The position numbers and the translations under genes were made by a program. Shown in pieces: positions 8,978-17,573 of a DNA stretch of 64,000 nucleotides. Numbering within the stretch: the stretch's first letter is position 1; each line of letters begins with the position of its first letter. The DNA comes from Rodentibacter genomosp. 2 (GTDB taxonomy: Bacteria; Pseudomonadota; Gammaproteobacteria; Enterobacterales; Pasteurellaceae), in assembly GCA_001999425.1 (NCBI GenBank), contig MLHP01000011.1, forward strand, positions 62,001 through 126,000, given 5' to 3'. Below the pieces are notes generated by a model. It worked only from the letters and a program-made list of their open reading frames with translations, was not told where the DNA came from and made no database searches.

Positions 8978-10384
8978 TTATTCCTCTTCTCCATTTTCAT
9001 TGCTGAGGTATTTTTCAGGGTTATTGCGGAACAGTTCAAGATTTTCTTCATTTTCAAAGAAATAAGTACGGTTCTCAAAGCTGTATTTATGTTCCGTTTG
9101 GGTGTTTTTTAATTTTTTACCACTAATCGGATCTTGCACCTCGATTTCTACGATAGTGCTGAATAAATTAAGTCCGTCTTCCAATGAAGTGCGGTCAATA
9201 ATAAGCTCATTTTCCGTTTGTCGCCAATCTTCAATCGGTACGGGATTACATCCCCCTGCTTTGCCAATGGATGGAATGAACATATGGACGCCACACCCTA
9301 CGCAGACGACTTGATTACCTTGCATCACATAACCTTGATCGCCGCATAATAAACAGGCATCAAACACGGCGGCAAGACTGAGTTTATTCGGTTGGCGATT
9401 GATGACGAAAAAACGTACGGCTTTGCCATCGTCTGCGATCCAAACAAATCGGTGTAGTTTTCCGTCTTTTACTTGTTCAATCGGGATATGAATGGCTTCA
9501 TTTTGATCGAGCACAACAGGAACGGCTTCGGAAAGTTGAGGGGGGCGAGATGCCACCTGTACCCAATAAAGTTGGCTTGCGCCAATAAAAATTATTGCCA
9601 ATGTTCCCCAATTAATCAGACGTTTTGATACTTGCACCAATGCCAATTTTTTGCGTTTTTTGATGGGATCCTGTTCAATTTTGGCTTGTAACGTCCGTTT
9701 AAAATGAGTTTGAAAGATGAAAATCCCTAAGTTTATGAACATCACAGTGAGGCAGATAGTATTGAGCCAAGTTGTAATAGCTCCTGATTTTGCGGCGAAA
9801 CTTAACCGCACTTTGGTGAGCTCAATTAGCTGTAATTTCATAAAAATAAGTAATAATTCGCCCGCCAGTGGTATCACTAAGACGAACCAAAGCATAAAAC
9901 TCAGCGCAAAAAGTGCGGTGGATTTTCCTTTTGTTTTTTGCTGTTGTTTAAGTAAGAAGTAGAGCCATGTTGATACGGCAAAAGATAAAATGACACCAAA
10001 AATAACCGCACTTAAATTCAAAATAAAATCAGTATTAATAATATCTGTATTGGTAAGCGCGGTGATATTGGGATCTTTTGCCCAAGTCGCACCTGCAATC
10101 AGCATTAAGATAAATTGCCAACAAAGGGCTAGTTTGGTTGAATTTGTCCATTGACTGAGGGCAAAAAGTAAGAAGGAGATTATAAAAATAATGGTAAGAA
10201 CAAGATTGGCTACTTGGCTATTTGGCAGCCCAAGACGCAGTATAACACCGCTTATTAATCCAAAAAGACTCAGCCAAATGATCGTTTTTACAGAGGGTAC
10301 AGCGGGTTTTATTGCCCAAGAGGCGCCGAGTAAAATTGAAATAGGTAAGAGCGATTGAAGCAGAAAAACGAAAAAGTAAGTCAT
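8978..10384 (-). CDS. DUF2318 membrane protein with a CxxC-rich metal/Fe-S domain
   Basis: 468 aa. About ten hydrophobic helices fill residues 1-285, followed by a C-terminal DUF2318 domain. That domain carries paired cysteine motifs CLLCGDQG and CVGCGVH, plus a GGCNP turn, suited to a metal or iron-sulfur centre. Proteins of this family accompany FTR1 permeases and P19 and are thought to provide redox activity for iron transfer. The gene sits between P19 and the FtsX-type permeases, and 115 bases of hairpin-rich DNA separate it from P19. Confidence 0.85.
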   Translation of the reverse strand: MTYFFVFLLQSLLPISILLGASWAIKPAVPSVKTIIWLSLFGLISGVILRLGLPNSQVANLVLTIIFIISFLLFALSQWTNSTKLALCWQFILMLIAGATWAKDPNITALTNTDIINTDFILNLSAVIFGVILSFAVSTWLYFLLKQQQKTKGKSTALFALSFMLWFVLVIPLAGELLLIFMKLQLIELTKVRLSFAAKSGAITTWLNTICLTVMFINLGIFIFQTHFKRTLQAKIEQDPIKKRKKLALVQVSKRLINWGTLAIIFIGASQLYWVQVASRPPQLSEAVPVVLDQNEAIHIPIEQVKDGKLHRFVWIADDGKAVRFFVINRQPNKLSLAAVFDACLLCGDQGYVMQGNQVVCVGCGVHMFIPSIGKAGGCNPVPIEDWRQTENELIIDRTSLEDGLNLFSTIVEIEVQDPISGKKLKNTQTEHKYSFENRTYFFENEENLELFRNNPEKYLSNENGEEE

Positions 10385-10395
10385 AAGTTAAAAAA

Positions 10396-10488
10396 TATCA
10401 TCGTGATAAAATATGTTGGCACAACATATTATTTTGTTAAATATCTATGAAGCATAGATTTGTGCGTGAATATAAACTATTCACGCAC
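10396..10488 (-). other. Run of four short perfect hairpins between P19 and the DUF2318 gene
   Basis: Four inverted repeats follow one another in the intercistronic gap: TATCA/TGATA (10396-10408), AATATGTTG/CAACATATT (10410-10430), ATCTATG/CATAGAT (10443-10459) and GTGCGTGAATA/TATTCACGCAC (10462-10488). Loops are 3-5 bases. On the transcribed strand none is followed by a T-run, so they look like mRNA-stabilising or processing structures rather than a strong terminator. Confidence 0.6.
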
Positions 10489-10499
10489 GTTGCAAAGGA

Positions 10500-11018
10500 T
10501 TATTTAATCCCTGTGAATTTGAATTCATAATTCACATCGAAAGGTTTCCACCAACGACCTACGCCGGTTTCACTATCTGTGTGACGGTGTAAACCTGCTT
10601 TTGATGGTGGATCAATATGATAGGTTAATTTGTAGTTACCCACACCCATCATTTTTACGTTTGCACCATAATGTGGGCCGTCACCGGCAACCATTGGCAT
10701 AAATGTCCCTTCTTGTTTTTCGCCCGTATCGGTATTAACTAAGGTGTAATTGATAGTAAGATAAGGCATCCACTCGCCATCACCAAAGCCATTTTTATTC
10801 CCTTTCACCGCATGGATATCGGCTTCTAAGTGAATATCGGATTTTGCAGCTGGTAAGCCCATGCCACGAGGTTCCATATCAATGGGTTTCAGATAAACGG
10901 CAGCAATTTCCATATCATTCATTGTCATGGCTTCGCCGATTGGATATTCGGTAAAGGCTTGTGCGCTTGCGGCAAATAAACCGGCGGTAAGTGCGGTCGC
11001 AATCAGTACTTTTTTCAT
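10500..11018 (-). CDS. fetP: P19-type periplasmic iron-binding protein
   Basis: 172 aa. Sec signal peptide cleaved after SAQA (about residue 21), then a single P19/Tpd domain. Metal-ligand candidates typical of the family are present: Met in the DMEPRGMG segment, His in DIHLEADIHAV, Met in GTFMPMVAGDGPHYG, and His in LHRHTD. P19 dimers bind Cu and Fe in the periplasm and pass iron to the FTR1 permease. AGGAG stands 6 bases before the ATG. The gene lies directly downstream of the permease, as in Campylobacter and UPEC fetMP. Confidence 0.93.
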   Translation of the reverse strand: MKKVLIATALTAGLFAASAQAFTEYPIGEAMTMNDMEIAAVYLKPIDMEPRGMGLPAAKSDIHLEADIHAVKGNKNGFGDGEWMPYLTINYTLVNTDTGEKQEGTFMPMVAGDGPHYGANVKMMGVGNYKLTYHIDPPSKAGLHRHTDSETGVGRWWKPFDVNYEFKFTGIK

Positions 11019-11041
11019 ATTAGATCTCCTGAGATTAAAGA

Positions 11042-12937
11042 TTATGCTGATTTTTTACTTTGGTATTTCATAACTACTAAAGCAAAAAGAGCAGCGATGA
11101 TTAAAATGCCTTGTGGAATGAGGGTTTCTAGATAAGGGTAAATACCCAACCACGAAATTTCCGGTATGCCGTTCATTAATGTTGGCTCAAATAATTTCCC
11201 TTCAATTAGTTCCAAGACCGATTTGCCGGCAAAGACAAATGCCATCGCATACAGAAATGTGCCGGTGAACATAAAAAATGGTTTAAGGGGAAGTTTTACC
11301 ACGCTATAACGCATAATGAAATAGCAAATTGCCAGTAGCAATACACCGATGAGGAACCCGGCAAAAAGATAAGCTAAACCGACCGCACTTTTGGCATCAC
11401 TTGCCAAAGCGTAATAGAACAAGACGGTTTCCGCCCCTTCGCGATAAACTGCTAAAAAGCTGGTGAGCCATAAACCGGCTAAAGAGCCAGCGGTTAATGC
11501 CGTAGAAAGTTTGCCTTCTAAATAACGCTTCCAATTTTGCGCTTCGACTTTGGAAAGCAGCCAGTAACTCATCATAAAAAGCATCACAACGGCAATCATC
11601 ATTGTAAAACCTTCTAACAGCTCCCTGTTTTGACCGGAATTTTCAAAAATAAGTTGGAAAATAAAGGCGGTGACAACACTTGCGCCCAAGGCGGCATAGA
11701 TAGACTGGCGAATTATCGGCAATTTGTCTTGATGATTATTTTTGACGAGGTATGCCACAATAGCAGCGACAATGAGTAAGGCTTCCAAGCCTTCGCGTAG
11801 AATGATTAACAGACTATATAAAAATAACGACCAATCACTTTGTTCTCCGCCTTGCAACATTCCAACAGCTTTGGATAAATTTTGGGATAATCCCTCTGCC
11901 TGAGATTGTAATTTGTCTCCTTGATTGGCTTTCATCAGGCTCACCATTCGTGTGAAATAGCCTTCAATTTCCGCTTTGAAGTTGCTATCACGAGAGCCGA
12001 TTTTATTTTCCATTCCACTGTTTTCAAACACATCAAAATAGGTGTCTTGCACGGCAAGAATAGCTTTTTTCTGTTCGCCTTTCTCATAAAGTGAAATAGC
12101 TTGTTGAATACCTTGATTGACTTGATCAGCAATTTTTTGCCAATCTTGTGACTCATTTTCTACTGATTGCGCGTTATTATCCTGTTGATTCTGTTCTTCA
12201 CGGGTAGTTGGCAATGCTGGTAATAATTCTTCAATATCTTGTAGAAGGTCCGTGCTTTGATAGGCGATTTCCGTCATTTGATCCGCTTGTTCGCTTAAAC
12301 GAATTAAATTGTAGAACTGTTGATTGATAGCGGCAGATTGTTCGGAAGAACGGTAAGTACGCACTGCCATTTCCATTTCTGAATTTTTATAGCCGTCATA
12401 TTGTGCTTGCTGAAAAGATTGTTTTGCTTTGGAGAAATCGCCTTGTTCATAGGCTTCAATGGCTTGTGCCACTAAATCATCAATGGTTTTAAAACTTTGT
12501 TGCCAGTAAGGCAAAATCTGATCATTTTGATAGACGCTGTGTTGTCCGTCTGCATTAAGTTGATGACCTTCTGCTAGGGCGGGTAATACCTCCTGCAATG
12601 CCTGTTTTAATCCGTTAATTTTGGCTTGAATTTCATCTAGGGACTTACCTTCTCCAATCATTTTACGAATTTCGCCAAAGGTGGATTCCATTTGATAGCT
12701 TTTTTGAGCGGAAAAATTAATACGAATCGGACCTTCTAAATTTTCAAAGACTTCAAAATACGCCATCTGAACTTCAGTACGGGCATCATCAGGATTATTT
12801 TGTTGAAGGAGTGCGGTTGTTTTATCCAATCGTGCTGTAATATCCGCTACCCATTGTTGATAGTTATCTTGTGCTAAAACCAGTTGAGAAAAGAAAAAGG
12901 TAAATAATACTGCGCAACAACGCATAACACGCAACAT
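11042..12937 (-). CDS. fetM: FTR1-family iron permease with N-terminal periplasmic domain
   Basis: 631 aa. Signal peptide (MLRVMR... to about residue 22), a helical periplasmic region of about 350 residues with internal similarity (two copies of a ...AYFEVFEN/TYFDVFEN unit), then seven membrane helices. The two REGxE iron-transport motifs are REGLEALL and REGAETVL. It imports ferrous/ferric iron across the inner membrane. I chose the ATG at 12937 because GGAG lies 6 bases upstream; the longer frame to 12955 would start inside the probable operator. It heads the eight-gene operon. Confidence 0.92.
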   Translation of the reverse strand: MLRVMRCCAVLFTFFFSQLVLAQDNYQQWVADITARLDKTTALLQQNNPDDARTEVQMAYFEVFENLEGPIRINFSAQKSYQMESTFGEIRKMIGEGKSLDEIQAKINGLKQALQEVLPALAEGHQLNADGQHSVYQNDQILPYWQQSFKTIDDLVAQAIEAYEQGDFSKAKQSFQQAQYDGYKNSEMEMAVRTYRSSEQSAAINQQFYNLIRLSEQADQMTEIAYQSTDLLQDIEELLPALPTTREEQNQQDNNAQSVENESQDWQKIADQVNQGIQQAISLYEKGEQKKAILAVQDTYFDVFENSGMENKIGSRDSNFKAEIEGYFTRMVSLMKANQGDKLQSQAEGLSQNLSKAVGMLQGGEQSDWSLFLYSLLIILREGLEALLIVAAIVAYLVKNNHQDKLPIIRQSIYAALGASVVTAFIFQLIFENSGQNRELLEGFTMMIAVVMLFMMSYWLLSKVEAQNWKRYLEGKLSTALTAGSLAGLWLTSFLAVYREGAETVLFYYALASDAKSAVGLAYLFAGFLIGVLLLAICYFIMRYSVVKLPLKPFFMFTGTFLYAMAFVFAGKSVLELIEGKLFEPTLMNGIPEISWLGIYPYLETLIPQGILIIAALFALVVMKYQSKKSA

Positions 12938-12948
12938 TGAAAGCTCCA

Positions 12949-12967
12949 AATGCAATTTATTCTTATT
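12949..12967 (-). promoter_or_regulatory. Putative Fur box of the iron operon
   Basis: The 19-mer AATGCAATTTATTCTTATT (plus strand) matches 13 of 18 informative positions of the Fur consensus AATGATAATnATTATCATT. It lies between the -10 element and the ribosome binding site, where a repressor would block transcription. Fur control fits an iron uptake operon. By-eye match only. Confidence 0.5.
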
Positions 12968-12974
12968 TCTGCGT

Positions 12975-13002
12975 ATTATCCTCTAATATGAAAAAATCTC
13001 AA
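12975..13002 (-). promoter_or_regulatory. Putative sigma-70 promoter of the iron operon
   Basis: Read on the minus strand: -35 TTGAGA (13002-12997), 16-base spacer, -10 GATAAT (12980-12975). The start point would fall next to the Fur-like box. Confidence 0.5.
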
Positions 13003-13061
13003 CTATGATTTTATTATTTTGTGATGAAGGTCAAGTTTGGGAGAGGAATAAAACACCTTAT

Positions 13062-13294
13062 TTTTCAACCGCACTTTGTTTAATGAGCCACCCAAATTTT
13101 TTTGAGTTCCATTTTTTCAGGGTTGTATTTATAAACATTAATGCCACCACCATGGGCTTGCCCTGTGACAAGAATATGGGCTTGAGGGGAAGAGGCGAAT
13201 GTTTTGCTGTTAAAGTAGTTATTTGCGGAAATCATAGGGGAAGAACCTAAATCAACATAGCCTTTAATCCATGGATCACCGATAGTATAGATAG
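13062..13294. repeat. Direct repeat copy A (3' ends of the paralogous propeller genes)
   Basis: About 230 bases covering the 3' end of the gene, the stop codon and the downstream uptake signal match 14344-14576 with only about eight differences, far fewer than the 5' halves of the two genes show. This marks a tandem duplication or later gene conversion. Confidence 0.85.
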
Positions 13295-14255
13295 AAGCGA
13301 TAGTTTTATTTGGTGAGTTTTTATATATATATCCAACTCGAATAAAGTCTTTCTCAGTTAAAAAAGCATAAGCAACTGTTTTTTCACGCATCATGCGTTG
13401 AAATTGTTCTTTAGTTAATGGGATTAATCTACTTTTATCATATTCTTCAGTGAATAAATTAAAAATACCGTTGTAGGGATTGGATAGTATAAATGGAGTA
13501 GGCAAATTATTTATGTTCCACAATATGTTATGTCCATTACTGTCTCCAGTTATAATCCAATTTTCATTCGGGCTAATGATACCTGTTGTTTCTCCTGCAT
13601 TACCAAATAATCTAGCTATAGGTTTTAATGTTTTTCTATCCCATAATGTAACCCCATCGTAACTACTCCTTTTGTAAATATCCGGATTAATAGGATTTTC
13701 ACTAGGGTTTGCTTCTACATAAATACCGCTACTAGTGGTATGTCCGACAGATAAAATGTATTGATCTGTTAATCTTAGATTTTCATAATCTCCAATAGGC
13801 GTATCGGTATAAATAGGAATAAGATTGTCCCCATAGCCTTTATAGATTTTTCCGGAATGATTAGCACTAATATAAAAGGTTTTATCTTCAGAGATAGCAT
13901 GTCCAAAGGTTTCAAAGTTTGGGAAACTTTTAATAATTTCGCCTTTCACATTTTGAATATGCACAACATTTTCATTATCTTGCCACATAAATTCATGACT
14001 ATTGGGAATAAAATACATGCTCCAACCATTTGCGTTACGAGCCAGTACGGTTTTTTCTTTATTTGGAATATCCCATAAAACTAGGTTTCCATCCCAGTCA
14101 ATACTTGCGGCATAATTGCCATCGGTTGAAATACCGAGTGATGTTATCTCCTTTGTTGTAGAGAGAAAACCATTGACATAAGCATAGACAGCCACTGCAA
14201 TAAGGCAAAGGGAGGTTACAAGATAAATTTTTATCTTTTTTGTTAATGTACTCAT
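13080..14255 (-). CDS. Membrane-anchored WD40-like beta-propeller protein, copy 2 (candidate immunity protein)
   Basis: 391 aa from the ATG at 14255, which aligns with the start of its neighbour; an upstream ATG at 14315 would add 20 residues. A short Lys-rich N-terminus and one membrane helix (about residues 9-28) place the rest in the periplasm. Blades show the WD40-like pattern DGNYAASIDWDGNLVLWDI and DGVTLWDRKTLKPIARL. It is a clear paralogue of the next gene upstream (14362-15534); the last ~75 codons are almost identical. The position after a lipase-like effector suggests an immunity role, which is inference. No other function is recognised. Confidence 0.75.
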   Translation of the reverse strand: MSTLTKKIKIYLVTSLCLIAVAVYAYVNGFLSTTKEITSLGISTDGNYAASIDWDGNLVLWDIPNKEKTVLARNANGWSMYFIPNSHEFMWQDNENVVHIQNVKGEIIKSFPNFETFGHAISEDKTFYISANHSGKIYKGYGDNLIPIYTDTPIGDYENLRLTDQYILSVGHTTSSGIYVEANPSENPINPDIYKRSSYDGVTLWDRKTLKPIARLFGNAGETTGIISPNENWIITGDSNGHNILWNINNLPTPFILSNPYNGIFNLFTEEYDKSRLIPLTKEQFQRMMREKTVAYAFLTEKDFIRVGYIYKNSPNKTIASIYTIGDPWIKGYVDLGSSPMISANNYFNSKTFASSPQAHILVTGQAHGGGINVYKYNPEKMELKKIWVAH

Positions 14256-14343
14256 TTTACTGCTATCTCTAAAGAAAGAGCGCTCAAAAAACACCACGTT
14301 TTCCCCTTTCTGCATTTACCACATAGTATCGAAAAATACGCCG

Positions 14344-14576
14344 TTTTCAACCGCACTTTGCTTAATGAGCCACCCAAATTTTTTTGAGTTCCATTTTTTC
14401 AGGGTTGTATTTATAAACATTAATGCCGCCACCGTGGGCTTGCCCTGTGACAAGAATATGAGCTTGAGGGGAAGAGGCAAATGTTTTGCTGTTAAAGTAG
14501 TTATTTGCGGAAATCATAGGGGAAGAACCTAAATCAACATAGCCTTTAATCCATGGATCGCCGATGGTATAGATAG
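14344..14576. repeat. Direct repeat copy B (3' ends of the paralogous propeller genes)
   Basis: Partner of 13062-13294, offset 1282 bases. It includes an uptake signal (ACCGCACTT) 6-15 bases past the stop codon, as in copy A. Confidence 0.85.
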
Positions 14577-15534
14577 GGGCTATTGTTGCATTGGCTTCAT
14601 CATCATAAATGTATCCGATGCGAATAAAATCGGTTTTAGTTAAGAATGCGTAAGCAACGGTATTATCTCGCATCATGCGTTGAAATTGTTCTTTAGTTAA
14701 TGGGATTAATCTACTTTTATCATATTCCTTGGTTGATAAGTTATAAATGCCATCATAAGGATCGGATAGTGAAAGGCGATTCATTAAATTATTTATTCCC
14801 CACATTCTATTACGAGCATTGCTATCTCCTGTAATTACCCATTTTTCATCGGGGCTAATAATCCCTGTAGTTTCACCTGCATTGCCATATAATCTTGCGA
14901 TAGGTTTTAATGTTTCTCTATCCCATAGGGTAACACCATCATAACTGCTATTTTTATAAACATCAGGATTTATGGGGTTTTCAGGAGGATTAATTTCAGC
15001 AGGATATTTTCCTCTTATGGCATGTCCAACTGACAGAATATATTTATCGGTTAATCTTAGATTTTCATAATCTCCAATAGGGGTATCGGTATAAATTGGG
15101 GTAATATTTTCTCCATATCCTTTAAATATTTTGCCTGAATGATTTGCACTAATATAAAAGGTTTTATCCTCAGATATAGCATGTCCTATTGTTTTAAAAT
15201 GAGGAAAAGCTAAAATTTCGTCACCTCTTACATTTTGGATGTGAACAATATTTTCTTTATCTTGCCACATAAATTCATGAGAATTTGGTACAAAGTAAGC
15301 ACTATAAGCATTGGCATTATCTGAAAGAATCGTTTTATCTTTTTTCTCAATGTCCCATAGAACGAGATGATTTTTATAATCTATACTTATGACATATTTC
15401 CCATCGCTTGATATAGAGAGGGAGCGAATGGGTTTTGTTAGGGAAAAATATCCCAAATGATAAGCTAATATTGATAAAATTAATACTACTATTATGCTAA
15501 TAGAAATCTTAATTTTTTTAGTTAGTTTATTCAT
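14362..15534 (-). CDS. Membrane-anchored WD40-like beta-propeller protein, copy 1 (candidate immunity protein)
   Basis: 390 aa. Same plan as copy 2: short basic N-terminus, one membrane helix (about residues 8-27), then a periplasmic propeller with repeats such as DGKYVISIDYKNHLVLWDI and DGVTLWDRETLKPIARL. Its ATG shares one base with the stop of the lipase-like gene (TAATG), so it is translationally coupled to the effector, the usual arrangement for effector and immunity genes. Tandem immunity duplicates are known for type VI lipase effectors of the Tle group. Function has not been shown for this family to my knowledge. Confidence 0.75.
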   Translation of the reverse strand: MNKLTKKIKISISIIVVLILSILAYHLGYFSLTKPIRSLSISSDGKYVISIDYKNHLVLWDIEKKDKTILSDNANAYSAYFVPNSHEFMWQDKENIVHIQNVRGDEILAFPHFKTIGHAISEDKTFYISANHSGKIFKGYGENITPIYTDTPIGDYENLRLTDKYILSVGHAIRGKYPAEINPPENPINPDVYKNSSYDGVTLWDRETLKPIARLYGNAGETTGIISPDEKWVITGDSNARNRMWGINNLMNRLSLSDPYDGIYNLSTKEYDKSRLIPLTKEQFQRMMRDNTVAYAFLTKTDFIRIGYIYDDEANATIAPIYTIGDPWIKGYVDLGSSPMISANNYFNSKTFASSPQAHILVTGQAHGGGINVYKYNPEKMELKKIWVAH

Positions 15535-17573
15535 TATTTATATTTCCCAAATTTTGAACCTATCTTTGTATTTTTTATTTGATCCATAATTGCTCTCTTA
15601 TAAGTTCGACTGTAAATCAAATCAAAAATTCTAAAAGATTGGATAGTTTCATGACCCCATTCAAAATCCCGCATAGCAGAGTGAGATAAAAAATAAGGAT
15701 ATATTTCTTCTTCAATTGTTATTGTTTGATAATTAAATTCTAATTTCTCATTTTGAAAAATGTTTGCTATAAATTCATCATAGTATTTAGATTTTCTATT
15801 TGTAGTATATTTCCCTGCCACAAACCCCAACGCTTGTCGCACGCTCATATTTGTTGCCATACCATTAAATAATGTATCGTAAAATGCTTCAATAATATGT
15901 TCAAGAATATCCGGATAAAAATGGCGATAATGGCTCCAAGGTTTGAGATAGTTGTAGTGAGTTAATGGTGGAATAATGTGTTGCTCCGCCTGATGATTAA
16001 TTTCATTTGCTTCATTGATAAAAAGTTGACGGATTTTTTGCTTAATTATTCTCGCATGAGGTGAGTGTGGATGCATTTGCTGCCCAAGATAACTATTTTG
16101 ATAAATTTGTCCGATATATTGCGCCACCTCATTATGGCGATAATAATCAAGTAAAGCTGATAATCCCCCTCCAAGCACTAAACTATCTGAAGCTAAATTG
16201 GTATATTTTTTCGGATAAGCGCCACCGACTAAACCGGTGAATGAATCTATGCCCGGACGTCTAAAATCATAATCGCCACCCAATACGCCATCTCCTGCTG
16301 AGGCAACCACACTAATATGTTTTACTGCTGCGTGGGCATAAGGAAATAATTCCATGGCAATCGGGTTGTTTTCTTTGGTGTAGTTGGTGGTAATAGCATT
16401 ATCTGCCACCGCCGCTTCCCACATGATGAGATTATCAATCTTTTCATGAAAACTAGGATGATCACCCAATATATTTAGCGCTGAAAGGGCGACTCTTGCC
16501 CCAAGAGAGTGGGTGATAATATTGATCCTGATATTTTGCTTGATTAAATCACGCAAGATAAAAGAAAATTGATGACCCGCTTCATTAGCATACATTTCGG
16601 CACGAAAGAAAACCATACTCGGATCGACGTTCCCCGACCAAGTTACACCCACAATACGGCTATAATCTTCCCAACGGGTAAAATTACGGAGTTCATCTTG
16701 CCCACTGGCTGCCAGATTCAAATAATATTCCACATTAGGATACCAAGAAAGGGCATTAGTGCCATTGAGTTTTTTATCAGCCTGTTTAGCGTATTTTTCT
16801 CTTGGTATTCTATCGACGGATTTTGTACGGAGCGGATGTGCTTTTAGTTTTACATTCATATATTGCTCAATGTCGTCCGCTAAAAAATGAAGATAAGGGT
16901 GTTGCACCTCTTCCGGTTTAGGGGCATTGAAAAAATAGACCGGCTTCTTACCCAGTTCTTCTACCGTTGGGAATAGTCCTAAATTGCCTAACGGTACATT
17001 GTAGCCGTGAATAAAGAATGTAACGGAATCCCCATAATGTTTGATTTGATTGAGATAGGCATCGGGTAATCTTGTTTGGCGTTCATTTTGGCGAACACGC
17101 AAATTACAAAGCATAGGGGGCGGCAAATAAGTTGCCTGAATTTTATTCTCGTTGACTGAGGCAAAAATCGTGAGGGGGGCTGCAAGTTGATGGCGGGGAT
17201 CTTCGGTTTTTTCTCCGTTTGCTTCAATCAGAACATAGCCATCGCTTAGTGCGAGAATCGCATTTTCATCTTGATCGGTGAGCTGATAATTATCCTGAGT
17301 TTGATAAGCGACATGATTTGCATCACGCATTAATTGCCATGAAACCATGCCACACTTGACACCGAGATGTACACTGGTGCCGAAGTCATCAATTTTAGCC
17401 TCATAAGCGCCTCCATTTTCATCGAAGACTCTCACCCGAATACCTTTTGGCAAATCACGTTGTAATGTATCTTTATGATGAATAGTTAGTGTCATCCGAC
17501 AAGAATCCATACCGGTATCAATGGGTTCGGATTTGGCTTGATATTCTTCAATAAATGTTTTGAAGTTAGGCAT
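15534..17573 (-). CDS. Alpha/beta-hydrolase, lipase-like putative type VI secretion effector
   Basis: 679 aa. No signal peptide or membrane helix. Residues about 20-150 look like beta-sandwich sequence; an alpha/beta-hydrolase core follows with FFIHGYN (about 186-192, oxyanion region), VGVTWSG (about 308-314) and the nucleophile elbow THSLG (Ser about 356). An acidic residue in MWEAAVADN (about 384-392) and a later His could complete a triad. The gene overlaps the DUF4123 adaptor gene by 8 bases and is coupled to the propeller gene. DUF4123 proteins load effectors on VgrG, so a phospholipase effector is the best guess. The substrate is unknown. Confidence 0.7.
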   Translation of the reverse strand: MPNFKTFIEEYQAKSEPIDTGMDSCRMTLTIHHKDTLQRDLPKGIRVRVFDENGGAYEAKIDDFGTSVHLGVKCGMVSWQLMRDANHVAYQTQDNYQLTDQDENAILALSDGYVLIEANGEKTEDPRHQLAAPLTIFASVNENKIQATYLPPPMLCNLRVRQNERQTRLPDAYLNQIKHYGDSVTFFIHGYNVPLGNLGLFPTVEELGKKPVYFFNAPKPEEVQHPYLHFLADDIEQYMNVKLKAHPLRTKSVDRIPREKYAKQADKKLNGTNALSWYPNVEYYLNLAASGQDELRNFTRWEDYSRIVGVTWSGNVDPSMVFFRAEMYANEAGHQFSFILRDLIKQNIRINIITHSLGARVALSALNILGDHPSFHEKIDNLIMWEAAVADNAITTNYTKENNPIAMELFPYAHAAVKHISVVASAGDGVLGGDYDFRRPGIDSFTGLVGGAYPKKYTNLASDSLVLGGGLSALLDYYRHNEVAQYIGQIYQNSYLGQQMHPHSPHARIIKQKIRQLFINEANEINHQAEQHIIPPLTHYNYLKPWSHYRHFYPDILEHIIEAFYDTLFNGMATNMSVRQALGFVAGKYTTNRKSKYYDEFIANIFQNEKLEFNYQTITIEEEIYPYFLSHSAMRDFEWGHETIQSFRIFDLIYSRTYKRAIMDQIKNTKIGSKFGKYK

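Noticed and set aside
13062-14576. Insertion sequence flanked by direct repeats
   Set aside because: The repeats are coding 3' ends of paralogous genes; there is no transposase or terminal inverted repeat.
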